Source: Sulfurimonas sp. HSL-1656
GTDB taxonomy: Bacteria > Campylobacterota > Campylobacteria > Campylobacterales > Sulfurimonadaceae
Assembly: GCF_039645585.1 (NCBI RefSeq)
Contig: NZ_CP147915.1
Coordinates: 496,001 to 560,000 of the forward strand
Direction: 5' to 3'
DNA: 64,000 bases
In this document: positions 18,256 through 28,555 of the stretch, in pieces
Numbering within the stretch: position 1 is the first letter of the stretch
Layout: every line of letters starts with the position of its first letter
Made by a program: the position numbers and the translations under genes
The notes under the pieces: model-generated
What the model was told of the DNA's origin: nothing
Seen by the model: only the letters and a program-made list of their open reading frames with translations
Database searches by the model: none

Positions 18256-19226
18256 TGGAATTTTTCAGACAGACGAAAACCATCAACTTTATGGGCCAGT
18301 CCAAGATCGCCATCGCGGTCTCCATCGTGCTGGTCCTGCTCTCCTGGGGCATCCTGGCATCCAAGGGGCTCAACTACGGCATCGACTTCGCCGGCGGTAC
18401 AATCGTCCAGGTGAAATACGAGGGCGCGGCGCCGATCGACACGGTCCGCGACACGCTGGCTACCAACCCGCTCTACGAGGGGGCGCAGATCACCGAGTTC
18501 GGTTCGCCCGAAGAGATCATCATCCGCCTCAAGACTTCCAGCAAAGACGTTCAGTCCGATATGGGCGACGTGACCCGTGAGGCCCTCAAGGGCACCGGCA
18601 GTTTCGAAGTCCGCCGGGTCGACATCGTCGGGCCGAAAGTCGGCGGCGAACTGCGCGAAAAAGGGGTCATGGCGATGCTGCTGGCGATCCTGGGGATCCT
18701 GATCTACGTCGCAGTCCGCTTCGAGTGGCGCTTTGCCGTCGCTTCCATCGCGGCATTGATCCACGACGTCTCCATCGCGATGGGTGCGATCTCGCTCTTC
18801 GCCATCGACGTCAACCTCGACGTCCTGGCGGCGCTGCTGACCCTGCTGGGCTACTCGCTCAACGATACGATCATCGTTTTCGACCGTATCCGCGAAGGGG
18901 TGACGGCATCGAAGAGCATCGAGCTCGCCGACGTCATCAACGAGTCGGTTACGAAGACCCTGTCGCGTACGACGCTGACGTCGTTGACGACTTTCTTCGT
19001 CGTCCTGACGCTCTTCATGTTCGGCGGGGAGATCATCCACGCCTTCGCCTTTACGCTGCTGGTGGGCATCGTCGTGGGGACCTACTCCTCCATTTTCGTC
19101 GCCTCGCCGATTCTGATGTGGTTCGGCTTCAATGTCGGCAACTACCGTACGAAACTGGCCGAAGCGGCCAGACGCCGCGCCGAAAAAGAGAAGATGCGGT
19201 CCATGTACGAACAAGGCACGGTGTAA
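18255..19226 (+). CDS. secF: Protein-export membrane protein SecF
   Basis: Partner of SecD in the translocation motor. The 323-aa product has six predicted membrane segments, the LNYGIDFAGGTIVQV motif after the first, and GYSLNDTIIVFDRIRE in the fourth/fifth span region, which carries the conserved Asp. It starts within the secD stop codon (TAATG), so the two subunits are made together. Confidence 0.96.
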   Translation: MEFFRQTKTINFMGQSKIAIAVSIVLVLLSWGILASKGLNYGIDFAGGTIVQVKYEGAAPIDTVRDTLATNPLYEGAQITEFGSPEEIIIRLKTSSKDVQSDMGDVTREALKGTGSFEVRRVDIVGPKVGGELREKGVMAMLLAILGILIYVAVRFEWRFAVASIAALIHDVSIAMGAISLFAIDVNLDVLAALLTLLGYSLNDTIIVFDRIREGVTASKSIELADVINESVTKTLSRTTLTSLTTFFVVLTLFMFGGEIIHAFAFTLLVGIVVGTYSSIFVASPILMWFGFNVGNYRTKLAEAARRRAEKEKMRSMYEQGTV

Positions 19227-19247
19227 ACCGTCTAAAAGGAGCAATCT

Positions 19248-19586
19248 ATGGATTGGGGTAAAGTAATCTACGTCTTTTTTACGCTGATGAGTCTGACGTC
19301 GACGGCGGGGTTCCTCTATGAACACGGTCCGGTCTCCCTCTTCGTCGCGGCGAGCCTGAACCTCGTCTCGACGATCCTCAAGATCGGGGTGCGCAACCTG
19401 CTCTCGGCCGAACTGCTCGCCAGTTCGCTCGTGGCGGACCTGCACCTGATCCCGGCGTTCATCTACCTCGTTGTCGTCGGCAACATGGACGTCGCGGTCG
19501 CCCTGACCATCGGCGCCCTTATTGCTAACGTCTTCTCCATGGGCCTCGTCTATATCGAAAGCTCCAAAACGAGAGAAGAGTACTAA
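19248..19586 (+). CDS. Small conserved membrane protein between secF and leuS
   Basis: 112 aa with three or four hydrophobic segments (about residues 5-22, 28-45, 57-75 and 80-102) and a charged C-terminus (ESSKTREEY). I recognise it as an uncharacterised family (DUF6394-like) that sits beside secDF in Campylobacterota; no catalytic motif is visible. AAAAGGAG lies eight bases before the ATG, and it is 21 bp from secF, so it is in the same operon. A role linked to membrane-protein export is only a guess from context. Confidence 0.75.
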   Translation: MDWGKVIYVFFTLMSLTSTAGFLYEHGPVSLFVAASLNLVSTILKIGVRNLLSAELLASSLVADLHLIPAFIYLVVVGNMDVAVALTIGALIANVFSMGLVYIESSKTREEY

Positions 19587-19587
19587 T

Positions 19588-19604
19588 CCGGCGCCCGGCG
19601 CCGG
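19588..19604. other. G+C-rich palindrome upstream of leuS
   Basis: CCGGCGCC-C-GGCGCCGG is a perfect 8-bp inverted repeat right after the stop of the small membrane protein gene. No U-run follows. A second hairpin, GGGC-TGCG-GCCC (19624-19635), lies just before the leuS ribosome binding site. These may be processing or attenuation sites within the operon. Confidence 0.4.
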
Positions 19605-19651
19605 TTCCCGAAATACAGTGAGGGGGCTGCGGCCCGCCTCGAGGAGTCACC

Positions 19652-22099
19652 TTGCAATACAACCCGTCCGATATCGAAACCAAGTGGCAGGCGTTCTGGG
19701 ATGCCGAGCGCAGCTTTGAACCCTCCGATGATCTCACGAAGCCGAAAAAGTATGTCCTGAGCATGTTCCCCTACCCGTCGGGGCGTATCCACATGGGCCA
19801 CGTGCGCAACTACACCATCGGTGACGCCTTCGCGCGCTACTACCGCCAGCAGGGCCTGAACGTCCTGCACCCCATCGGATGGGACAGTTTCGGGATGCCG
19901 GCGGAAAACGCGGCGATCAAGCACGGGGTACACCCGAAAAAGTGGACCTACGAGAACATCGACTACATGCGCAAAGAGCTCGCCACCCTGGGGCTCTCCT
20001 TCTCCAAGGAGCGCGAGTTCGCCACTTCCGACCCGCTCTATACGAAGTTTGAGCAGGGCTTCATCATCGACCTCTTCGAGAAGGGGCTGCTCTACCGCAA
20101 GAAAGCCTTCCTCAACTGGTGTCCGCACGACCTCACGGTTCTGGCCAACGAGCAGGTCGTCGACGGCTGCTGCTGGCGCTGTGACACCCCCATCGTCAAG
20201 AAAGAGATGCACCAGTACTACCTGCGCATCACCGACTACGCCGACGAGCTGATCGACGACCTCAAACAGCTGGAAAAGGGGTGGCCGAAGCAGGTCCTCT
20301 CCATGCAGGAGAACTGGATCGGCCGCAGCAGCGGGCTCGAGTTTACGCTGCACCTCGACGACTACTCCAAGAAACTGCTGCGGGACCAATTCGACGGCTT
20401 CGACGTCTATACAACGCGCCCGGACACGATCTACGGCGTCAGCTATACGGCCCTCGCTCCGGAGCATGAACTGGTCACCTATATGATCGAGAACGGCCTG
20501 CTCGACCCGGAAGTCGCCGCCGCGATCACGGTCATGAAGAACAGCAGCTCCATCGACCGCCAGAAAGAGAAACACGGCGTGGCGCTGGGCATCAATGTCG
20601 TCCACCCGCTCACGGGCAAAGCGGTACCGGTCTGGGTCGCGAACTTCGTCCTCATGGATTACGGCTCCGGCGCGGTCATGGCCGTCCCGGCGCACGACGA
20701 GCGCGACTACGACTTCGCGACGAAGTACGGCCTGCCGGTCACGCCGGTCATCGCTCACCCCGACGAGGGGGTCGTCGAAGGCAAGGCGATGACGGAACCG
20801 GGCATGCTCTTCAACTCCGGCGACTTCAGCGAGATGATGAGCGACGCGGCGAAAGAGGCGATCATCGCCCGTTTCGAAAACGACGGCATCGGCAAGCGCG
20901 TGACGAACTACCGCCTCAAGGACTGGGGGATCAGCCGCCAGCGCTACTGGGGCGCACCGATCCCGCTCATCCACTGCCCGGCCTGCGGGATCGTCCCGGA
21001 GAAAAAAGAGAACCTGCCGGTCGAACTCCCCGACGACGTCGAGATCACCGGCGAGGGGAACCCGCTGGAGCACCACCCCACATGGAAACAGTGCAGCTGT
21101 CCCAAATGCGGCGGCGCGGCCGAGCGCGAAACGGACACGATGGACACCTTCATCCAGTCCTCGTGGTACTTCCTGCGCTACACGGCGGGACGCGACACCT
21201 GGGAAAAGGCGGCCTTCGACAAGGAGGAGCTCGCCTACTGGATGAACGTCGACCACTACATCGGCGGGATCGAGCACGCTATTTTGCACCTGCTCTACAG
21301 CCGCTTCTTCACCAAGGCGCTGCGCGACCTCGGCTACGTCGACGTCAAGGAGCCGTTTGAGCGGCTGCTGACCCAGGGGATGGTCCTGAAAGACGGCGCG
21401 AAGATGAGCAAGTCCAAGGGCAACACCGTCGACCCGGATGCCCTGATCGAGAAGTACGGCGCCGATACGGCCCGCCTCTTCATCCTCTTTGCCGCACCGC
21501 CGACCCAGGAGCTGGAGTGGAACGACAGCGCCGTCGAGGGGGCCTACCGCTTCCTGCGCCGTTTCCACGACCGCAGCGAAAAAGCGGCTGCGGCAGATGC
21601 GTTGCCGGCAATCGACCACGCCTCCCTCTCCAAAGAGGAGAAGGCCGCGCGCAAGAAGGTCTATGAAGCGCTGGTGCGCGCCAACGACGTCTTCGGCGAA
21701 CGCTACACCTTCAACACGATGATCGCCGGGGTCATGGAGGCGATGAACGCCCTGAACGAGCAGGAGAACGAAGCGGTCTGGACGGAAGCGTACTGGGTTC
21801 TCACCTCCCTGATGGAACCCATCGTCCCGCACGTCTGCTGGGAGATCAGCGACCGCCTCTTCGGCCGCAAAAACCTCGGCGCACAGGTCGTCAAAGAGGA
21901 GGTCTTCGCCCTCGATACGATCACCCTGGGCGTCTCCGTCAACGGCAAGAACCGCGGCCAGGTCGACGTGGCGCCGGATGCGTCCAAAGAGGCGATGATC
22001 GAAGCCGCCAAGGCGATCATCCCGCAGTGGCTTGAAGGCAAGACGGTCGTCAAAGAGATCGTCGTGCCGAACAAGCTCGTCAACATCGTCGTCAAGTAA
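19652..22099 (+). CDS. leuS: Leucyl-tRNA synthetase
   Basis: Class Ia aminoacyl-tRNA synthetase, 815 aa. Visible features are the HIGH-type motif HMGHVRN (about residue 50), a zinc-binding insertion with CPAC and CPKC pairs, the CP1 editing domain containing the DTIYGVSY-type Thr-rich region, the KMSKSKGN motif (about residue 587) and the anticodon-binding C-terminus. The start is a TTG with GAGGAG nine bases upstream; no better codon is in frame nearby. The flanking genes are typical for the phylum. Confidence 0.95.
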   Translation: MQYNPSDIETKWQAFWDAERSFEPSDDLTKPKKYVLSMFPYPSGRIHMGHVRNYTIGDAFARYYRQQGLNVLHPIGWDSFGMPAENAAIKHGVHPKKWTYENIDYMRKELATLGLSFSKEREFATSDPLYTKFEQGFIIDLFEKGLLYRKKAFLNWCPHDLTVLANEQVVDGCCWRCDTPIVKKEMHQYYLRITDYADELIDDLKQLEKGWPKQVLSMQENWIGRSSGLEFTLHLDDYSKKLLRDQFDGFDVYTTRPDTIYGVSYTALAPEHELVTYMIENGLLDPEVAAAITVMKNSSSIDRQKEKHGVALGINVVHPLTGKAVPVWVANFVLMDYGSGAVMAVPAHDERDYDFATKYGLPVTPVIAHPDEGVVEGKAMTEPGMLFNSGDFSEMMSDAAKEAIIARFENDGIGKRVTNYRLKDWGISRQRYWGAPIPLIHCPACGIVPEKKENLPVELPDDVEITGEGNPLEHHPTWKQCSCPKCGGAAERETDTMDTFIQSSWYFLRYTAGRDTWEKAAFDKEELAYWMNVDHYIGGIEHAILHLLYSRFFTKALRDLGYVDVKEPFERLLTQGMVLKDGAKMSKSKGNTVDPDALIEKYGADTARLFILFAAPPTQELEWNDSAVEGAYRFLRRFHDRSEKAAAADALPAIDHASLSKEEKAARKKVYEALVRANDVFGERYTFNTMIAGVMEAMNALNEQENEAVWTEAYWVLTSLMEPIVPHVCWEISDRLFGRKNLGAQVVKEEVFALDTITLGVSVNGKNRGQVDVAPDASKEAMIEAAKAIIPQWLEGKTVVKEIVVPNKLVNIVVK

Positions 22100-22109
22100 G
22101 GAAGAGATC

Positions 22110-22628
22110 ATGGGTGGAATGCAGCGTTTCGGTTCGGTACTGGTCGCCGCGGCGCTGCTGGCGGGCTGCGGCTACAAGCCGACGAGCCGGGCCGTGAAGC
22201 CGGTGCTGCAGGAGAGCGTGAGCACAAAGGTCGTCATCTCCATGCAGGACCCGGACAACACCGTCTACATCAAAGACGCCCTCGACCAGGCCGTCGTCAA
22301 CCGCTTCCGCACCCGCCTGACCGACGAGGCCCACGCCAGCACCCACCTGACCATTTCCCTGCGCAATGTCGTCTTCACCCCGGTGCAGTACGACACCAAC
22401 GGCTACATCGTCGCCTACCGCGCCATCGTGACTCTCGACGTCGACCGTCAGCGCGGAGAAGAGACGCGCCGTTACAATGCGCGGGGAAGCTACATTTTTA
22501 CCATCGAACCCAACGCCATCATCTCCGACCTCGTCCGTTTCGAGGCGATCAAGTACGGCTCGGAGAAGGCGCTCGACAGCTTTGTCGCCCAGGTCGCGGG
22601 CGAGGGGGCCTCTGCTGAAGTACGCTGA
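22110..22628 (+). CDS. lptE: LptE-like LPS-assembly lipoprotein
   Basis: 172 aa. The signal peptide ends in the lipobox LLAGC with Cys at about residue 17, followed by a small alpha/beta domain. LptE plugs the LptD barrel that places LPS in the outer membrane. The sequence is too divergent for motif assignment, but C. jejuni carries its LptE-like gene (Cj1090c) next to leuS. I chose the ATG at 22110 (GGAAGAG upstream) rather than the longer frame, because it puts the lipobox correctly. folC begins inside its 3' end. Confidence 0.75.
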   Translation: MGGMQRFGSVLVAAALLAGCGYKPTSRAVKPVLQESVSTKVVISMQDPDNTVYIKDALDQAVVNRFRTRLTDEAHASTHLTISLRNVVFTPVQYDTNGYIVAYRAIVTLDVDRQRGEETRRYNARGSYIFTIEPNAIISDLVRFEAIKYGSEKALDSFVAQVAGEGASAEVR

Positions 22629-23763
22629 CTTTCTCGACGCGAAACCGCTCTACTACGACAAGATCGACCTGGAGCGGATGCCGCGGGCCTGGGAGCAGGT
22701 CAAAGCTAGTGTTTCACTGCCGAAGATCATCCACCTCGTCGGCACCAACGGCAAGGGGACGACGGGGCGCTTCCTCGCCTCGGCCCTCCTGCACGCCGGT
22801 TACAGTGTCGGCCACTACACCTCCCCGCACATCCTGCGCTTTAACGAACGCCTCTGGCTGAACGGCAGCGATGCCACTGACGCGCAGCTGCAAAGTGCCT
22901 TTGAGAAGGTGGTGGGGTGGCTGGACCCGGAGACGGCCGACGCGCTCAGCTACTTCGAATTCACGACCCTGATGGCTGCGGCGCTCTATGAGCCCTGCGA
23001 CTACATTGTCATGGAAGCGGGCCTCGGCGGCGAGTTCGACGCGACCGCCGTCTTCCCCAAAACGCTCACCCTCGTCACCCCTATCGACCTCGATCACCAG
23101 GCTTTCCTGGGCGACACCATCGACGCCATCGCCGCGACGAAACTGCGGGCGATGGGGCCCACGGTGATCCTGGGCCTGCAGCCCCACGAGGTCGTCTACA
23201 GCGTAGCCTCGGAGATCGCCGCCGGGCGGGGCGCGACCCTGCTGCGCTGTGAACGGCTGTTAGACCAAGATGCTATAATGGCGCTTCAACAGACGGCCGG
23301 GCGTCTGGAACTGCCGGCGTACCTCCGCGACAATCTCCTGCTCGCCGCCGCAGCTATGCACGTGCTCGGCGTCCCCTTTGACGCGGAGAGCTTCAGTGCG
23401 CCGCTTTTCGGCCGCCTCTCGCGGATCGCCCCGAACGTCCTGCTCGACGTGGGCCACAACGTCCTCGCCGCCCGTGCCATCGCACGCGAGCTCGGGGCGC
23501 AGAAGGTCGTCCTCGTCTACAACAGCTACGGCGACAAGGACTACGCGGCCATCCTCGCCGCGCTCCGCGACAACATCGAGCGCGTCGAGCTGATCGAGGT
23601 GCAGAGCGAACGTGCCGCCGCCCGCGATGCGCTCGTCGGGGCGCTCGAAGCGCTGGATATCCCCTACGGCAGTTTCGAAGGGGTGCAGGCACAGAAAATG
23701 TACCTGGTCTTCGGCTCGTTCAGCGTGGCGGAGGCCTTTATAAAAATGACGGGATTGAAATGA
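22582..23763 (+). CDS. folC: Folylpolyglutamate/dihydrofolate synthase
   Basis: Adds Glu to dihydropteroate/folates. About 393 aa. The P-loop HLVGTNGKGTTGRF is near the N-terminus, with the DLDHQAFLG and LDVGHN Mur-ligase-type motifs later. The start is unclear. The family normally begins about nine residues before KPLYYDKID, where the frame offers only CTG codons (22612, 22615) preceded by GAGGGG. The nearest standard codon is the TTG at 22582, chosen here; an ATG at 22477 lies well inside lptE. Any of these overlaps lptE. Confidence 0.85.
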   Translation: MSPRSRARGPLLKYADFLDAKPLYYDKIDLERMPRAWEQVKASVSLPKIIHLVGTNGKGTTGRFLASALLHAGYSVGHYTSPHILRFNERLWLNGSDATDAQLQSAFEKVVGWLDPETADALSYFEFTTLMAAALYEPCDYIVMEAGLGGEFDATAVFPKTLTLVTPIDLDHQAFLGDTIDAIAATKLRAMGPTVILGLQPHEVVYSVASEIAAGRGATLLRCERLLDQDAIMALQQTAGRLELPAYLRDNLLLAAAAMHVLGVPFDAESFSAPLFGRLSRIAPNVLLDVGHNVLAARAIARELGAQKVVLVYNSYGDKDYAAILAALRDNIERVELIEVQSERAAARDALVGALEALDIPYGSFEGVQAQKMYLVFGSFSVAEAFIKMTGLK

Positions 23764-23828
23764 ACTATACAGTGACGGCGCCCCTGCAAACCGCGCCGAA
23801 AACCCTCCGCAACGATACGGCACGCTGA
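23760..23828 (+). CDS. Possible 22-codon ORF linking folC and mfd
   Basis: An ATG overlapping the folC stop (ATGA) opens a 22-codon frame, which ends in TGA one base before the mfd ATG (TGAGATG). It exactly fills the gap between the two genes, so ribosomes could pass from folC to mfd through it. The peptide has no recognisable features and no Shine-Dalgarno of its own. It may simply be spacer that chance left open. Confidence 0.3.
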   Translation: MNYTVTAPLQTAPKTLRNDTAR

Positions 23829-23829
23829 G

Positions 23830-26814
23830 ATGCAGGCCAAGCTCTACACCTACCTGAAAAAGGGTAGCCTCCCCGACGTCCTTATCTGCGAAGACGCCGC
23901 CGAAGCGCAGCAGCTCCGCGACCTCTGCCGCTTCAAGGAGATCGACGCGGTCGTCCTCCCCGACTTCCGCGCGACCTGGCTCGACGACCTCCGCCCCTTC
24001 AGCGAAGAGCTGAGCCAGATGGCCGAGGCGCTGCGCCGTTATTACGAGGCAGATAAAAAGCCCCTCGTCATCGCCCCCTTCAAGAGCCTGCTCTTCCCGC
24101 TTCCCAAAACGAACCTCCTGCGCACGAAGCAGATCGCCTTCGGCGATCGCCTCGACCTCGCAGCCCTCAAGACGGAGCTGCTGCACTGGGGTTACAGCTT
24201 CGTTGACCTCGTGGAGGTGGAGGGGGAGGTCTCCTTCCGCGGCGACATCATCGACGTCTTCGCCCCCGGTACGGAGTCTCCCTACCGCATCTCCCTCTTC
24301 GACGACGAGATCGAGCAGATCAAGGCTTTCGAGGTGGAGACCCAGCGCACCGTCGGCGAGGAGCTGGAGGGCTTCGAGCTGCACAGCGCCCCCTACGCCT
24401 TCGACGAAGCGGGCTACGAACGCATCGTCGCGGCGGTAGAAGCCTCAACGAGCGACAGCTTCGTCAAGGACATCGACTCTTTGGGCTTCTGGTACCTCGG
24501 TGACGACGCGGAGAACTTCCTGGAGGGCAAAAAGGTTGCCGCCGTCAAACGCCTCGACGCGATGATCGGCGAGGCCTACACCCTCAACACCCCGCAGGTA
24601 CCGCAGAGCGTTTTCGAATCCGTCGCCGTGCTTCCCGAAGACGACCGGGTCAAGGCCCTCGCGGTCACGGACGTCAAAACCCTGCTGGAGGTCCACCCGA
24701 ACAAGAAAGTGACGGTAATTGCCAGCAGCGACGCGCAGCTGAAGCAGGCGGGCCTCTTCGACACGAGGGGCATCACCGTCAAACGCTCCGGCGAGATCGT
24801 CAACCTTATTACCGACACCGAGCTCATCATCTCGCTGAACAAACCGGTACGCAAAAAGCGGCGCCGCAAGAGCAGCCTCCTGCTCGACGACCTCAAGCCC
24901 GGCGACTACGTCGTCCACGAGGACCACGGGGTCGGGATCTTCGAGGCCATCGAACAGGCGGAGATTCTCGGCTCTGTGCGCGACTTCATCGCCATCCGCT
25001 ACCAGGGCGACGAGCGCGTCCTGCTGCCGGTGGAAAACCTCGACGCCATCGACCGCTACATCGCGGGCGCCGGGGCGCCGCCGGTGCTCGACCGCCTGGG
25101 CAAGGGGAGCTTCGGACGCCTCAAGGAGACCGTGCGCAAACGCCTCTTCGAGATCGCCTCGGAGATCGTCAACACCGCCGCCCAGCGCGCGCTCATCAGC
25201 GCCCCCGTCATCGAGACCGATCCCAAGCAGCTGCAGGCCTTCCAGTCCCGCGCGGGCTTCGAGTACACCGAGGACCAGGCGCGCTCCATCGCCGAGATCA
25301 TTGCCGAGATCGGCAGCGGCCTCGTCATGGACCGGCTCCTCAGCGGGGACGTCGGCTTCGGCAAGACCGAGGTAGCGATGAACGCGATGTTCGCCGCGGC
25401 CTCCGCGGGGTACCAGTCGGCCGTTATCGTGCCGACGACCCTGCTGAGCTCCCAGCACTTCGCCTCGCTCAAGGCGCGCTTCGCCGAGTATGATTTCCAC
25501 ATCGCCAAGATCGACCGCTTTGTCACCCCGAAGGTGAAGAAAGCCGTCGAGGCGGGGCTGGCCGATGGGACCATCGACATGGTCGTCGGCACCCATGCGC
25601 TCTTCGGGACGAAGTTCGCCAAACTGGGCCTCGTCGTCATCGACGAAGAGCACAAGTTCGGGGTGAAGCAGAAAGAGAAGCTCAAGACCCTCTACGAGAA
25701 GACGCACTTGCTCACCATGAGCGCCACGCCGATTCCGCGCAGCCTCAACCAGGCGCTCTCTTCCATCAAGACCCTCAGTACCCTCATGACCCCTCCGGGC
25801 GAACGGCAGGGGGTACGGACCTTCGTCAAGGCCTACGACGAGAAGCTCGTCAAAGAGGTTATTTTGCGGGAGCTGCGCCGGGGCGGGCAGGTCTTTTACG
25901 TCTACAACTCCATCGACCATATGCCGATCAAGCTGGGTGAACTCAAGGCGATCCTGCCGGATCTTCGCATCCTCATGCTGCACTCGCAGGTCGGCGCGGT
26001 CGAGACGGAAAAGGAGCTGCTGCGTTTCCAGGAGGGCGAATACGACCTCATGCTGGCGACCTCCATCATCGAGTCGGGCATCCACATGCCGCGGGTCAAC
26101 ACGATGATCATCGACGGGGCCGACCGCTTCGGCATCGCCGACCTGCACCAGCTGCGCGGCCGCGTCGGCCGGGGCCACACGGAGGGGTTCGCCTACTTCA
26201 TCGTCGAGGACAAGGAGCGCATTACCGAGGAGGCGAAGAAGCGCCTCGTCGCCCTGGAGTCCAACTCCTTCCTCGGCAGCGGCTCGGTGCTCGCCTACCA
26301 TGACCTCGAAATCCGGGGCGGGGGGAACCTCGTGGGCGATGCGCAGAGCGGGCACATCAAGAACATCGGCTACAGTCTCTACCTGCGGATGCTCGAGGAT
26401 GCCATCAAGGAGCTGAGCAACAAGAAAGAGACCCCCAAGGCGAAGGTGGACCTCAAGCTCGCCGTCAGCGCCTACATCAGCGACGAGCTCGTCGCCGAGG
26501 ACCGCCTGCGCCTGGAGCTCTACCGCCGCCTCAGCCTCTGCGAGAGCCCGACGGAGGTCTACGAGATCGAGGAGGAGGTCACGGAGCGCTTCGGACGCCC
26601 GGACGGCCCGACCAAGCAGTTCTTCGAGCTGATGGTCATCAAGCTGATGGGGCTGGAGAAGCACATCAAGATGCTCAGCTCCTACGGCCAGAACATTACT
26701 ATCGAATATCTCAACGGCTCCAAGGAGTACGTCACCGCCGACAGCAAAGACGACGACGACATCATCAAGGCCGTGCTGCACTACCTGCGCACGGCGAAGC
26801 CGAAGGTGCTTTAA
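23830..26814 (+). CDS. mfd: Transcription-repair coupling factor
   Basis: Removes stalled RNA polymerase and recruits UvrA. 994 aa, the usual length in Campylobacterota. Order: an N-terminal UvrB-like region; the CarD-like RNA-polymerase-interacting domain (GDYVVHEDHGVGIFE, about residue 358); helicase motifs I (SGDVGFGKTEVAM), II (IDEEH) and III (MSATPIPR); then the TRG-type region (HQLRGRVGRG) and the C-terminal TRCF domain. The last 60 codons recur as a decayed fragment at 28755-28931. This gene ends the rightward operon. Confidence 0.96.
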   Translation: MQAKLYTYLKKGSLPDVLICEDAAEAQQLRDLCRFKEIDAVVLPDFRATWLDDLRPFSEELSQMAEALRRYYEADKKPLVIAPFKSLLFPLPKTNLLRTKQIAFGDRLDLAALKTELLHWGYSFVDLVEVEGEVSFRGDIIDVFAPGTESPYRISLFDDEIEQIKAFEVETQRTVGEELEGFELHSAPYAFDEAGYERIVAAVEASTSDSFVKDIDSLGFWYLGDDAENFLEGKKVAAVKRLDAMIGEAYTLNTPQVPQSVFESVAVLPEDDRVKALAVTDVKTLLEVHPNKKVTVIASSDAQLKQAGLFDTRGITVKRSGEIVNLITDTELIISLNKPVRKKRRRKSSLLLDDLKPGDYVVHEDHGVGIFEAIEQAEILGSVRDFIAIRYQGDERVLLPVENLDAIDRYIAGAGAPPVLDRLGKGSFGRLKETVRKRLFEIASEIVNTAAQRALISAPVIETDPKQLQAFQSRAGFEYTEDQARSIAEIIAEIGSGLVMDRLLSGDVGFGKTEVAMNAMFAAASAGYQSAVIVPTTLLSSQHFASLKARFAEYDFHIAKIDRFVTPKVKKAVEAGLADGTIDMVVGTHALFGTKFAKLGLVVIDEEHKFGVKQKEKLKTLYEKTHLLTMSATPIPRSLNQALSSIKTLSTLMTPPGERQGVRTFVKAYDEKLVKEVILRELRRGGQVFYVYNSIDHMPIKLGELKAILPDLRILMLHSQVGAVETEKELLRFQEGEYDLMLATSIIESGIHMPRVNTMIIDGADRFGIADLHQLRGRVGRGHTEGFAYFIVEDKERITEEAKKRLVALESNSFLGSGSVLAYHDLEIRGGGNLVGDAQSGHIKNIGYSLYLRMLEDAIKELSNKKETPKAKVDLKLAVSAYISDELVAEDRLRLELYRRLSLCESPTEVYEIEEEVTERFGRPDGPTKQFFELMVIKLMGLEKHIKMLSSYGQNITIEYLNGSKEYVTADSKDDDDIIKAVLHYLRTAKPKVL

Positions 26815-26821
26815 ATTCGTT

Positions 26822-28555
26822 TTACGATGAACAGGTGACGTGGGAGATGCCGGCGATCTCGAAGAACTCCGTGGGCTTTTTGCTGTAGTACTTCGCCGCT
26901 ACTGCTTCGGACTGCTCGGCATAGGGGTCTGTCATGACGGCTTGCAGCTCCTTGATAAGCGTATAGTCCCCCTTGGCGGCCTGCTGATAGGCCGGGACGA
27001 GGAACCACTCCCGCAGGGTGTACTTGGGATTGACGGCTTTCATCTGCTTGGAAAGCTTTTCGCGGGATTCCGGCGAAGCGGCGTTGATGTCGTCGGGGTT
27101 GGTCGCCTGTACGACACCCTTCCACTTCTCCAGCCATTCGCTCCAGCGGTTCAGCAGCGCGGCATCTTTGACCCCGTCACCGTAAAAGCTCTTCGTCAGC
27201 GGGGCGATATCTTCGGGCACCGATGAGAGTTCACGGAAGAAGATGGTGTAATCCACCCCGGTTTCGATCATCAGCGTCACCAGTTCATTGAACAGCGGCG
27301 CATCCAGCTTGTGCAGCCCCAGCTTTGAGGCCCACATGGGGATCATTTTCCCCTGCATCGCTCTTGCAAATCTGAGCGTCAGCATGTCCAGCTCGTTCAC
27401 GGCCTTTTCATCCGCAGCCAGCAGCGGCTTCAGCGCGGTGCAGAACATGGCAAAGTTCGTCTCCGCAGCCTGGGGCTGGTTCAGGAAGGAGAAGTGGTCT
27501 CCTCCGCCCGTCCACGGCTGGTAGCGCGGGTCGAACATCTCGATGAACCCGAAGGGGCCGTAATCGAGGGTGAAGCCGCCGGCGGCAGTGTTGTCGCTGT
27601 TGAAGTTGCCCTGGCAGTAGCCCACGCGTATCCACTCTGCCACCAGCGTGGTGAGGCGGTCGCGGAACGCCGTTGCCAGCAGGAGCACTTTGTCCCGGAG
27701 GGGCAGGGCGGCGTCGATAATGTCGCTGTACTCGCGCTCACAGAGGTGCAGGACGATCTGCTCGAGCTCCTTCAACGCCTTGGGGTGCTCGTTTTTACGT
27801 GCACGCCGGCCGAAAAGCTCCACCTGGCCCACCCGGATAAACGAGGGGGCGACCCGCGTCGTGATGGCCACGGCCTCCTCGAGCATGACTTCGGGGTTTC
27901 GCGAGTAGGAGCCGTTGTTGAACCACGGCCTTGCGACCGTCTCCGTTTTGGAAGTGTAGAGGCTCAGCGAGCGTGAGGTCTTTACGCCCAGGGCGTGCAT
28001 ATGCTCCTGTGCCAGGAACTCGCGGATGCTAGATCGCAGCACGGCGCGGCCGTCGGCTCCGCGGCAGTAGGGGGTTCTGCCGCCGCCTTTGAGCTGCATC
28101 TCCCAGCGCCGCCCGTTGATGACCGCTTCGAGGATGGAGACCGCGCGGCCGTCGCCGTAGCCGTTGCCCGTGCGGAAGGGGCACTGCTCGTAGTACTCTG
28201 TCCCGTAGATGGAGAGTGCGTACCCCGTCGCCCAGCCCCGGCGGCGCAGCGGCTCCGGGAGCTGCGAGCTGTCGCCGGAGAACATCCGCATAAAATCCTC
28301 CGAGGTCGCCAATGCGTCGCTAAAGCCCAGTTCGCGGAAAAAGGTCTCGCTGTGCGCGATGTACACGGGTGTTTCTATGGGCGTAGGGTTCACGGGCACA
28401 TAATGCCCGCTGAAGACTTGCCGGGGCGCGTGGTCAACGCCGTCCGCTGTCGCCTCGGGGTCGGGGGTCAACGTGTCCATGAGCGAATAATCTGCCAGCA
28501 CTGCGAGATCGTCAAGGCTCTTTACCGCTGTAGGGGTTTCAAATGCTGCTTTCAT
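26822..28555 (-). CDS. selO: SelO/YdiU-family protein AMPylase
   Basis: Pseudokinase-fold enzyme that transfers AMP to Ser/Thr/Tyr of target proteins; in E. coli it acts in redox homeostasis. The 577-aa product (E. coli SelO is about 480) contains the family blocks [20 protein letters not shown] and [10 protein letters not shown], then [14 protein letters not shown]. It ends in TCSS, where the Cys stands at the position of selenocysteine in animal SelO (CUSS). AAAGGA precedes the ATG. It is convergent with mfd. Composition is like the host genes, unlike the AT-rich genes that follow. Confidence 0.92.
   Translation of the reverse strand: MKAAFETPTAVKSLDDLAVLADYSLMDTLTPDPEATADGVDHAPRQVFSGHYVPVNPTPIETPVYIAHSETFFRELGFSDALATSEDFMRMFSGDSSQLPEPLRRRGWATGYALSIYGTEYYEQCPFRTGNGYGDGRAVSILEAVINGRRWEMQLKGGGRTPYCRGADGRAVLRSSIREFLAQEHMHALGVKTSRSLSLYTSKTETVARPWFNNGSYSRNPEVMLEEAVAITTRVAPSFIRVGQVELFGRRARKNEHPKALKELEQIVLHLCEREYSDIIDAALPLRDKVLLLATAFRDRLTTLVAEWIRVGYCQGNFNSDNTAAGGFTLDYGPFGFIEMFDPRYQPWTGGGDHFSFLNQPQAAETNFAMFCTALKPLLAADEKAVNELDMLTLRFARAMQGKMIPMWASKLGLHKLDAPLFNELVTLMIETGVDYTIFFRELSSVPEDIAPLTKSFYGDGVKDAALLNRWSEWLEKWKGVVQATNPDDINAASPESREKLSKQMKAVNPKYTLREWFLVPAYQQAAKGDYTLIKELQAVMTDPYAEQSEAVAAKYYSKKPTEFFEIAGISHVTCSS

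Noticed and set aside
19583-22111. 842-codon open frame antisense to leuS
   Set aside because: It mirrors leuS codon phase in G+C-rich DNA. The translation is rich in Arg, Asp and Val with no motif, while the plus strand encodes a complete LeuS.
24445-26781. 778-codon open frame antisense to mfd
   Set aside because: A shadow of mfd: same span, no recognisable domains, and all helicase motifs are on the plus strand.
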